Shown here piece by piece: positions 51,175 to 60,060 of a stretch of 64,000 nucleotides of DNA. A program made the position numbers and the translations under genes. Positions within the stretch are counted from its first letter, which is position 1, and each line of letters begins with the position of its first letter. The notes under the pieces are model-generated. The model did no database searches and had not been told where the DNA came from. It was given only the letters and a program-made list of their open reading frames with translations. The stretch covers positions 8,618,001 through 8,682,000 of the forward strand of contig NC_068567.1 of the NCBI RefSeq assembly GCF_025698545.1, in the 5' to 3' direction. Source of the DNA: Gossypium raimondii (Eukaryota; Streptophyta; Magnoliopsida; Malvales; Malvaceae).

Positions 51175-51680
51175 AAAAGGGGTAAAAACGCGATAAATCG
51201 CGTTTTATTTGGACTAAACGTAGAACCCTACTTGGCTTAGGCAATTCCCACATAAGAACGTTACCCCTCCATACCTCTCTCGGGGAGGCTTATAGGAACT
51301 TCATAGTAACTCAGATGTACCATGCAAACACGAGGGTAATAACAACATTTTAACTACGATTAAGAGCGTTACCCCCCATACCCCCATCGGGGGGCTTATT
51401 ATAACATTTCTTTAATTTCACGGTAACTTTTGTTTAAGATTAATAAATAATTGATATCTAACATTCGCTCTAGACCCCCTGAACGAGGGCAAGAAGTGAC
51501 TATTTATATATTATTGATTTCTTATGCACCATTGATTTAATCAACTACTAATAATTGATATCATGTTAGCTACTTGAATATCATAAGTGACCAATAAAAC
51601 ACCTAGATATTGGAGCTATTTAGTCATGAACAACACTTGTTACCATAGCTTTCAGATTCCTCTAGCTTACAAGATGGCAA
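51175..51680. other. unassigned sequence with two related GC-rich stem-loops
   Basis: Two copies of a GTTACCCC...GGGG..GGCTTAT motif lie about 110 bp apart (51258-51293 and 51366-51400). Each can fold into a stem with C-rich and G-rich arms. The remainder has no reading frame. It may be part of a retrotransposon, but I could not identify one. Confidence 0.45.
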
Positions 51681-51990
51681 TGTAACACCCCTAACTCGTC
51701 TACGTCGTCGGATTAGGGTTACAGAGTATTATGTCAAATAAGAAATCTCATACCATCACAAAACCAATCAAATATTAATTTAAATATAAATTATACATTA
51801 ATCATCATTCATGGCATTCATACAAAAATGAGCCTTAAATCAAGTTTATGAGACCCTAAAATCAGTTTGTCAATAATTAGGGACTAATTTGAAACAAACA
51901 GAAAAATATAAAAAAACTGAAAATAAGGGTCACACGGTCGTGTGTTCAGGCCTTGTGGTCGAACTGTGCACAGTTCGAAAATAGATTTAT
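51681..51990 (+). mobile_element. 5' end fragment of a TGTAACACC-family LTR
   Basis: It starts TGTAACACCCCTAACTCG and follows the solo LTR at 27409 through 'ggattagggttacagagt' and 'gggtcacacggtcgtgtg' for about 300 bp. It is then cut off before LINE-like sequence. Confidence 0.6.
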
Positions 51991-52037
51991 CAACAATTGC
52001 AAATATATATATCAAATACTTCTACATTTATATGAGG

Positions 52038-52342
52038 TTAGCAGGGTTGTTGGTGATGCTGCTTGGTTGCTTAGGGGTGGCTTTAATGTCACTCTTTTGC
52101 CTAAAGAATGTTCTAGGTTTGATGGTTCACAGAGTTGCACTTCTAATATGAAAGAATTCAGGGACAGTGTTAACTTGCTTGAAGTTGCTGATCTTGGAGC
52201 AGTAGATCCTACTTTCATATGATCTAATCTCCAGCAAAGCAATTTCGTTGCCAAAAAGTTTGATAAGGTTCTTGTTAACTTTTCCCGGTTGTTGGATTTT
52301 TGTTATTCTTATGCTGAGTTTTTGGCTCTAGGGGTGTCAAAC
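52038..52342 (+). mobile_element. LINE endonuclease fragment, interrupted by a MULE
   Basis: Plus-strand translation gives RGGFNVTLLPKECSRFDGSQ, then FVAKKFDKVLVNFSRLLDF and FLALGVSN. This is the C-terminal half of an L1-type apurinic endonuclease (usual GDFNV...SRFDG...LDRVLVN...GVSDHCP), with an in-frame stop (AFI*SNL). The 5' part is missing. The frame resumes after the MULE at 59263 with HCPFVVWFD. Confidence 0.75.
52333..52342. repeat. MULE target site duplication, left copy (GGTGTCAAAC)
   Basis: Identical to 59253-59262. Because the terminal bases are ambiguous, the true duplication could be 8 to 10 bp. Confidence 0.8.
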
Positions 52343-52560
52343 GGGTTTTTTACATTAACATTATAAAAAAAATAAAAAATATCCAAAATGTTATAAAATT
52401 TTTTTATTTACCAAAAAATATATAATTTTTTTATTTACCAAAAATTTATAAAAAAAACAAAAAACAAAAAAAATAAAAAACAGAAAAAAAAACCTGGACT
52501 GATTTAACAGTTCCCTGGGTGAAGGGAACACTATTGGCGGCACCAAACAAGGGAACCCTG
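52343..52560. repeat. MULE left terminal inverted repeat
   Basis: Aligns with the reverse complement of about 59035-59252 with small indels. Shared landmarks are GGGTTTTTTACATTAA, AATATCCAAAATGTTATAAA, two TTTTTTTATTTACCAAAA phrases, GGTGAAGG and ATTGGCGGCACCAAACAAGG. Confidence 0.85.
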
Positions 52561-52628
52561 TTGGCGGCACCAAACAAGGGTTCCCTGTTGGCGGCACCAA
52601 ACAAGGGTTCCCTGTTGGCGGCACCACT
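52534..52628. repeat. 27-bp minisatellite, 3.5 copies, at the inner edge of the left MULE end
   Basis: Units start at 52534, 52561, 52588 and 52615, each TTGGCGGCACCAAACAAGGG plus TTCCCTG (the first has AACCCTG). Because 27 is a multiple of three, the minus strand reads as a repeated nine-residue LVPPTGxPC pattern, which I take as incidental. The same motif occurs once or twice near 59040-59080 at the other end. Confidence 0.9.
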
Positions 52629-52903
52629 CGTGTTATAAACACGAACTCATCCAAATTGAAACAAGAAAAATCAAGAAAAAAAAAGAAAGAAGAGGTGTCA
52701 TGGAAAAAAAAGAGAAAAGAGAGAGAGAGAGAGGAAAAATCGGTATTTTTAAAAATAATTGATTATGTTATTGTTATTGTTTTGTATAATTTGTATTTTT
52801 TTGTTTTAGTTTAGTTATTAAGATTAAAATCAATAAAACTCAAATTAATAGTTTTAGTTAGGGTTTTATTATCAAAATATTACAAAAAAAATAAAAATTT
52901 TAT

Positions 52904-52906
<3 letters not shown>

Positions 52907-52958
<52 letters not shown>
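52907..52958. repeat. (ATT)n microsatellite
   Basis: About 17 ATT units within the MULE, upstream of the transposase. Confidence 0.9.
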
Positions 52959-52959
<1 letters not shown>

Positions 52960-53206
52960 GATGTTACTTAGTATTATTGTTAGTAAAAATTAGTATTAAT
53001 TTTGTAGTTAGTTATTAATAATTTTAGTTAGTATTATTTTGTATATAAAATTATTAATATTATTATTGTGTTAGTTATTAGGATTAGTGGTTAAATGGCT
53101 TTCATGTACAAAATTGAATATTGAAACATTAGTTTTTTATTTAAGTTATTTATTATCCGTGCAAGATGTTTTAAGAGATTTTGTTTATTTTTTGACAGAT
53201 TAAATA

Positions 53207-55396
53207 TTGAAGATGGATGCTAAGTTTTTTGTATGCGTTTATTTCGACGGAGTCATCTTGACAATAAGTGTTGGATGTGTATTTGAATGTCAGCAACAAA
53301 TAGCAATGAGATTTAATAGAAATGTCTCGTTTGATGAAATGAAGGCAAGGATTAATGCAAAAATTTTAAGACGTTGTGGGAGAAGGATAGTAAATATTTT
53401 CTACAAGTTTCCAGTTTCGACAAATCCAGTCAAATTCGTCGAAATGGAACTTGCAGACGACAAAGACGTTGAGACAATGGTCGATCTCTACTGTAGGAAT
53501 GGGAGTGACAAGAATGCACCGATTCACTTATTTGCTGAGTTAGTCAGTATGGAGCAAAATGCATCTGATGAAGAAGACAGGGCTGAAGAACCGCGGATGG
53601 TGGCTCCAATATCATACGTTGATAGTGAATCAACTATGGTTGCGAAGAAGAAGGTGGTGGTGATCATTAGGATGAAGAGGTCGATAGTGATGGTGATCCC
53701 GATGTGGACGATGTACCTGATGATATCGACGATGAAGACATTAACGCTTCTTCGATCGGGGAGCAGATGCAGCATATTTTGATACACAATAATCCTGGGC
53801 TACACATGTCACTCATAGACCCCGACGCAGCGTATGTAGCTGAGTTCCAGAGTACCCTGAAATAGTTCATAATCACGGACTGGCCGTAACATCTGATGAT
53901 GAGGAGTTATTCATAGGCCAGAGATTCAGCTGTAAAGAAGAGTGCGTATATGCCATCAAACGGTACAGCATGAATATATCAGTTGATTATAAAGTCACAG
54001 TGTCTACTCCGACAATATATGTTGGGGAGTGTTGGAAGGCAGCGGAAGGCTGCAATTGGCAGATGCGAGCTGCATTCATTAAAAGTTATTAGATGTGGGA
54101 GATACGAAAATTTGTTGGTCCTCATACATGCACATCAACACGTATGACAGAAGATCATGGAAAACTTGATTCAAAAACAATCTGTACTTGTATAATGCAA
54201 ATGGTGAAGGACATGCCGACCATTAAAGTTTCGGTACTGATTGCCGAAATGCAAGTACGATTCCAGTATCGAGTCTCATATCGGAAGGCATGGATTGCTA
54301 AACAGATGGCGATGGAGTAACTGTATGGAGATTACGATTCATCGTATAACGAGCTTCAAGGTTGGATAGCTGCTATGCGGGAGTATGTACCGGGGACTGT
54401 GATTGAGTTGCAAACAAGGCCATTTTACGGCCCGGATGACCAGTTACAGCCGACAAAAAGGATTTTCCATCGGATGTTCTGGACGTTCGATCCATGTGTG
54501 GGCATTTCCCCGCAAAGCCACTTGTGCGGTGGATGAGACCGGTCGTATGGAAAATATACACGATCCTACTTCTTGCGGTTTCAAGACGGCAATGTAAACG
54601 CGTTCTCCGATAGCATTTGCTATTGTAGATAAAGAGAACATGGAGTCTTGAAAATTCTTCCTCACAAACCTGCGGAGGTATGTTATTAGCAACGATAACA
54701 TTTGCATCATCTCTGATAGAGGGAAGGGTTTAATTGCAGCAATCAGGCGTTTCGGTGTGCCGTGGAGATCCGTTTACTACATCCGTCACATTGCAGCTAA
54801 CTTCCACAAAGATTATAAGAACGCAGACTGGAAGAGACAAGTCGTGGCAATGGGTAAATGATAACCTTATATTTTCAATATAAGTTGTAATGTTTCATGT
54901 TATGGAGTAACTAGAACTTATTTTTCTTAATACGTATGCAGCGTATGAGTTAGAACCACATATGTTCCGGCAAAAAATGATCCGACTTGAGAGTGACATG
55001 GAGGGGCAGACAAACACATCTTTCCGACAATGGTTGGGCATAATGGAGCCGTGGCAATGGGTTCAAAGTTTTGACGAGGGCTTTCGTTATGGCCAAATGA
55101 CCACAAACTTAGTCGAGGGGATCAACGCTGTTTTGTTAAAAACACGTCATCTTCCGATTGCATCTGTATTTTCTGCTACTTTCTACAGGCTGGCTACTTT
55201 GATACCAAGAATGGGTCAGCAGCAAGTCGACCAGATTGAGGCGGGACACGTGTTTGTTGAACATGTCAGGGATACAATGGTCGCAAACCGTCGGTTGGAG
55301 AGGTCAATGAATGTAGAAATATATTCACGACGACTGAAAACATTTCGAGTTACTGAGAGCATCAATTGTCGACCTGGTATACCAACTAGGTCCTAA
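53207..55396 (+). pseudogene. MURA-type MULE transposase, decayed and 3'-truncated
   Basis: It opens MDAKFFVCVYFDGVILTISV and reads through FVEMELADDKDVETMVDLYC, the N-terminal region of plant MULE transposases. Frame shifts occur near 53640 and 53845 and around 54500-54600. Nonsense codons are at about 54090 (KSY*MWEIRKF) and 54317 (AMAME*LYGD). Recognisable blocks are the MuDR domain (FSCKEECVYAIKRYSM, MWEIRKFVGPHTCTSTRM), the second catalytic Asp (IISDRGKGL) and the third acidic residue (TTNLVEGINAVLL). The first DG(T) catalytic motif is destroyed. An intron 54855-54941 (GTAAAT...GCAG) is conserved. The protein stops at 55396, before the SWIM zinc finger that should follow. It is not functional. 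Confidence 0.88.
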
Positions 55397-55693
55397 TATT
55401 GTAAAATTTTTATGTTTAATGATAAAAAACTATACAAATGATTATGATTACATTGTATCCAAATTAAGTTATAAAATAGTATATGGCGTTTGGAATTATT
55501 AATATTATATCGAAAATGGAGGCATATAACCTTAAATTAAGCTTTAATATAATGCAACTTTAAAATAATTAAATTGGTAAAAAGAAATTGAACAATAACC
55601 ACAATAACTGAAACTAGAATAATTAAATTAGAATAATTTAATTGATACAAAAAAGTACAAACGTGTTAATGTACAAACATGTGCCATACACCC
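55397..55693. other. spacer between the two convergent MULE genes
   Basis: AT-rich sequence where the SWIM zinc finger of the transposase would be expected but is absent. No other feature is visible. Confidence 0.6.
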
Positions 55694-57698
55694 CTAAAAT
55701 TGATGGTTCGATGGTGTAGTCCTAAGGGTATACCTATTCGGAGGTCGACGGTCACGTTCTGGGTGCCCGCGACGACCGACATTATCATTTGGCGCAGGTG
55801 GTGGTGTAATAAAAACAGGGAGGAAATCATTTTGAGCAGGTCCCTCATTCGGCAGCGACGAACTTGATGCACCTGAGGGAGTCCCATAATGCTACGGATA
55901 TGGGCCGGACGAGTAGGATCCGAATAGTTCAAAGTCGTATGCATATTCTGGCCCTGAGAAGCTCGGCAAATTGTCAGTGCCTGACAATTCCGGATGATAG
56001 CTATCTGAACCGACAAATCTAGATTGTTCCGGATCTGGCTGGGGCTCCTGCTCGGGCTCCGGTGGTTTCAGAGAATAATATGCCATGGGATCTGCATCAT
56101 GCTCGGCCGATGTGGACGATCTCCCATGTCGCTGCATGTGCGGGGGGATTACAACCGACTGGCCTCCGTATAAATATGGCTTCCCGCAACTAATGTACCA
56201 TTGCATATACTCTTCTGATGGTTACGAGTCGGTAGCCATAACGGTCTGAGGTCTTCGACGAAATCGATCATTCCACAGCGCCACAAATTTCCGGTGCTTA
56301 ATTCCTCAATCTATCACCGATTTTCCTCTCTTATTCTTGCCGTGCACTTCTCCCACCTCACACGGCGGATCCGGGATAGGTTGGATTGCACCAAACTACC
56401 GTAGCACCCGATCCCCGTGATACCACTCGACCATGTTGAAATTTATAATTGGTGCGTTAGTGCACCATATGTACGAATGCACGTACGCAGACGAGGGTAC
56501 CACGGCGGTAATTTCTGGCGTTCGGTATGGCGTCCATATAAACTGCATGATTAATAACATGGTTATAATTAGTCATAACGTGTGCGTAAGATATAGAAAG
56601 TAAGATGCCATGAATATGACTATAGCATGAATATTAGAATAGTATCTTACCCCATCCCGGACATACTATTTAATCATGAGGCGGTATAGCGGGACATTGT
56701 ACGACTGCCCGATACCCGGACAACCACTCCACCTACAAAAAACAAATATAGCGTTTAGAGTTGGTTGGTAACATTAGTCAATATATTATGACTACAAATA
56801 ACGAGAAGTTATATTTTATCACCTGTTCAGCAGTGGATAAACATACGGTTGGTGTGTAACCGATGCCAAAATGGCATCGATCATGGCGCCAGATCGCAGC
56901 AGCAGTGAGAGGCATCCGCCAATGTCGCGAACTTTCGGATCTGTCGCCCGACAAAGCTCTCGATACAAGACTACTAGCACAGCTGAGCCCCAGATATAGG
57001 AGCTAACACTGGACAAGTCAGCTAACAGGGGCAAGTACATCAAATGCACCTTGTCGTTGCTTGCATCAGGCATCAGTTCTCCCCCTATGATATGCATGAT
57101 GTACGCTCGAGCAGCGCACATCAACTCGCCTTCAGTGGCTGTCGCTGATAATTGTCCATACTTGGCTTTCAGCCATGTAAATGATACGCCCGAAAAATAT
57201 GACTCACCGTCCCCTGGCGAGTCTCCTAGAAGCTGATAGCAAAGTGCATCCGGATCGGTAAATGCAGATAATCCCGTTACGGGACTCCCGTCAATTGGGA
57301 GCCCAAGCTACAACGCTACATCCTCCAAGGTCACCGTGCACTCCCCGCACGGAAAATGAAAAGTGTGGGTCTCCGGGCGCCACCGCTCCACTAGCGTAGA
57401 TAATAAATCAAAGCGCAATACGGTGTACCGGATCTGTGTTACGGACCCAAATCTGGCTAGCTCTAAGTACGGCATCAACCGTGCATCCGGAGTATTCTTC
57501 AAAACACTCAGACGGCCCCTTAAAACCCGGTACAAGTCCTGATAGTGTTAAATTACAGAAAAAATTTTACGATAACATTATTTCTTTGTACGTCTATCCT
57601 TTTTAAATAAATAGAACCTGTGATTAATAAATAATAACTCATACCGCGTTATTAACCGCATCAGATATGTGGCTTTTTCTGCTAATCAATGAAGCCAT
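55694..57698 (-). pseudogene. plant mobile domain gene (MAIN / PP7-long-form-like), carried by the MULE
   Basis: It starts MASLISRKSHISDAVNNA (57645-57698), then an exon from about 57539 to 56821. That exon has the PMD core: LRGRLSVLKNTPDARLMPYL, RWRPETHTFHFPCGECTVTL, LGLPIDGSPVTGL, RAYIMHIIGGELMPD and HQPYVYPLLNR. Later exons carry PIINFNMVEWYHGDRVLR, FGAIQPIPDPPC and EEYMQWYISCGKPYLYGG, then an acidic/proline-rich tail. At least five in-frame stops break it (near 57310, 56672, 56398, 56222 and 55890). Each is TAG or TAA where the family often has CAG/CAA. Host PMD proteins (MAIN, MAIL1) work in the nucleus with a PP7-like phosphatase in gene expression and transposon silencing. The role of the transposon-borne version is unknown. 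Confidence 0.85.
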
Positions 57699-58800
57699 TG
57701 CGATGCCTGCAAGTTGAAAAAAAAAGTTAGTAAAAAACTCTTACTTCGGCCATTTGTTCGTATTTTTTTCTCCGCATTTTATTACTTTAAAAAATATCTT
57801 CATTTCTAATTTTATAATTTTACATAATGTTTTAAATTTATTAAGTTAGTGTGTTTTTAAAATTAAATTACTGTAAAAAAAACCATTATCCCTTCCATTT
57901 ACTCGTATTATTTAGTGTATTTAGTGTAAAATTAATTTATAAATTTAGTGTGTTTTTTCCTTTTTTATTCTTTTTGTTTTTTACTTTTTTGATATATTTT
58001 GGTAAATAAAAAATTATATATATTTTGGTAAATAAAAAAAGTTATAATATTTTGGTAATTTTTATTTGTTTATATTAATTTTTATAAAACCCATAATAAA
58101 ACATTACAAAATAATAAAATATTAAAAAATACCAAAATATTATATATATATTTTATTTACCAAAATAAAAAATTACTAAAACGGGTTTTTATTTGGTGTA
58201 AGAAAAAATCCTTATCCCCGCCATTTGCTCGTATTTTTTCCGATTTTATTACTTTCAATAAAAATATTTTTATTTTTATTTTATTACTTTATATTATTTC
58301 ATTACATTTTTTAAAAATATTTGTATTAACTATTTCTCAAATTTTTAAAAGTTAGTAATACACTATTATTTTGGCCATTTGTTCGTATTTTTCTCTCCGC
58401 ATTTTATTATTTTAAAAATATCGTCATTTTAAATTTTATAATTTTATACTTTTTCAATGCATTATATTTAAAATTTATTAAAATATAATTTTTTCGCATT
58501 TTCTTACTTTCGTGAATATATAATTTTCGTTTTTCTTTTCGTATTTTATGTTTTCTTAAATATATTTCTTTATCATTTTACTTTTAATGTTATTTTCCTA
58601 ACAAAACTAATTTCAACATCTTAAGTCAATTTCATAAAAAATTTCTAATCAACATATAATGTACATAACATGAATTTTTTCATGCTAAATATATCTCAAA
58701 ATTATATATCCTAAATAAATTAATAAAATACGTTAAATGTACTTAACATTATTTTTAACACTCAAATATTACAAAATCTTAAATTAATAATAAAATTACC
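57699..58800. other. AT-rich MULE interior, right side
   Basis: Upstream of the PMD gene with no coding sequence. The phrase 'ccatttgctcgtatttttt..gcattttattacttt' recurs at about 57752, 57895, 58223 and 58375, a loose direct repeat. Confidence 0.55.
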
Positions 58801-58990
58801 TTATTTTCTTTTTTTCCTTCCTTCCTTCCCTCTTCTTCTTCTTTCTTTTTTTCTCTTCTCCTTTCCTTTTCTTTCCTTATTTTCTTTCTTTCCTCCCTTT
58901 CCTTTTCTTTCCTTCTTTTCTTTCTTTCCTCTCCTTTCCTTTTCCTTCTTTTTCTTTCTTCCTTTCTTTCTTCTTCTTCCCCTCTCCTTC
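58800..58990. repeat. polypyrimidine tract (TTCC/CTT)n
   Basis: Nearly 190 bp of only C and T on the plus strand, mirrored as polypurine on the minus strand. It gives spurious lysine/glutamate-rich reading frames on the minus strand. Confidence 0.9.
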
Positions 58991-59034
58991 TTCCCCCCAC
59001 CAACCGACCACCCTTAAATTCAAGGTGGTGCCAT

Positions 59035-59252
59035 GTGAGGAACCCTTGTTTGGTGCCGCCAATGGGTTCCCTTGTTTGGTGTCATGTGATGTTCCTTCAC
59101 CTGTGGAACTCCAAATCACCAGTTTTTTTTTCCTTTTTTTTGTTTTTTTTATATTTTGGTAAATAAAAAAATTATATATATTTTGGTAAATAAAAAAATT
59201 TATAACATTTTGGATATTTTTTATTTTTTTATAATATTAATGTAAAAAACCC
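59035..59252. repeat. MULE right terminal inverted repeat
   Basis: Reverse-complement partner of 52343-52560, ending AATGTAAAAAACCC. Confidence 0.85.
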
Positions 59253-59262
59253 GGTGTCAAAC
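59253..59262. repeat. MULE target site duplication, right copy (GGTGTCAAAC)
   Basis: Direct repeat of 52333-52342. Confidence 0.8.
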
Positions 59263-59770
59263 CATTGCCCTTTTGTGGTGTGGTTTGATAAACAAGAGTA
59301 TTCTGTTGTGTTCCTCTGGCCTTGAATCCCGAAATCATATCTTCTTTGAATGTGAATATTCTTGCAGACTTTGGCAGTTACTTTTGGAATTGTGTGGCAT
59401 GAGGAGAATGGTTGGCTCGTGCGATCAAGAACTATGTTGGGCAATATCTCATCTTAAGGGTAAGTTCCTTATCTCATATCTTTTTAAGGTGGCTTGGAAT
59501 GCTTATGTGCATTCTATTTGGTGCAAAAGAAATGGTAGATTATTTGGTAGACCTGCAACTTCTGTGGATCATCTGTTAGCAAGAATTCGAGAAGTGGTCC
59601 GATACTGTCTTACTGGAAGGCTTATTAATTCTTTGGATCCTTGTAATAGGCAACTTTGTTTGAACTGATTTTTGTTTTTCTTTGATTATTTGGTTTGTTG
59701 TACAGAACATTGTTGTTCCTTATTTTTTGTAACAGGTTTTTTGCTTATTGGATAAAATACAAATATTTAT
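59263..59770 (+). mobile_element. LINE 3' part: endonuclease tail fused to the zf-RVT C-terminus
   Basis: Begins with the endonuclease continuation HCPFVVWFD. It then jumps within about 25 bp to the C-terminal zinc-finger region of L1-type reverse transcriptases: LLCSSGLESRNHIFFECEYS, CWAISHLKGKFL, WNAYVHSIWCKRNGRLFG. It ends at a stop near 59668. The whole reverse transcriptase is missing, so the LINE carried a large internal deletion. A 3' UTR with 'gtaacaggttttttgcttatt' and an A-rich end follows. Confidence 0.75.
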
Positions 59771-59774
59771 CCAA

Positions 59775-60060
59775 AAAATAACAATAAAAAAAAGAATTAT
59801 ACAATATTCAAACAATAACAACAAAACAATAGCAACATAATAGCGAAATGATAGTAAAACAATGAAAAAACAATAACATTTTTTTTTCAAATTTAGGTTG
59901 GGCCAGGGCCTAGCAAAAAAGCTTACCCAAGGCCCAACCTATTTAGAAAACGAGCTTTATTTTTTATCCAAACATATTTTTCAAGTCTATATTTTTACCT
60001 AAATCCTTCCACTATTTGATTCGACCCATGAATAAACTTACTTCTAGACAATTCTTATGC
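59775..60060. mobile_element. right half of a split hAT-like element
   Basis: Sequence from 'gaattatacaatattcaaac' through 'caaatttaggttgggccagg' to 'attcgacccatgaataaac' follows 9108-9377 of the complete element, with the right terminus decayed. The left half is at 50980-51160. Confidence 0.55.

Larger units (their letters stand above)
52343..59252 (+). mobile_element. Mutator-like element (MULE), 6.9 kb, with MURA and PMD genes
   Basis: Long terminal inverted repeats (both ends GGGTTTTTTACATTAA) extend about 220 bp and are bounded by an 8-10 bp direct duplication. Subterminal regions are purine-rich on the left (52670-52740) and pyrimidine-rich on the right (58800-58990), so they are also inverted relative to each other. 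Inside are a plus-strand MURA-type transposase pseudogene and a convergent minus-strand plant mobile domain pseudogene, with about 300 bp between their 3' ends. It sits in the endonuclease codons of a LINE. Removing the element and one duplication restores the frame GVSNHCP. Confidence 0.88.

Noticed and set aside
52391..52654. Minus-strand frame with repeated LVPPTGNPC units
   Set aside because: It is the 27-bp minisatellite and AT-rich TIR of the MULE read in frame by chance, with no homology expected of a gene.
53524..54710. Minus-strand frames across the transposase
   Set aside because: Antisense shadows of the decayed MURA gene.
58779..59119. Minus-strand lysine/glutamate/arginine-rich frames
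   Set aside because: They are translations of a polypyrimidine tract; low complexity, not a protein.
59273..59668. 131-residue frame considered as a stand-alone gene
   Set aside because: It is the zf-RVT C-terminus of a defective LINE.
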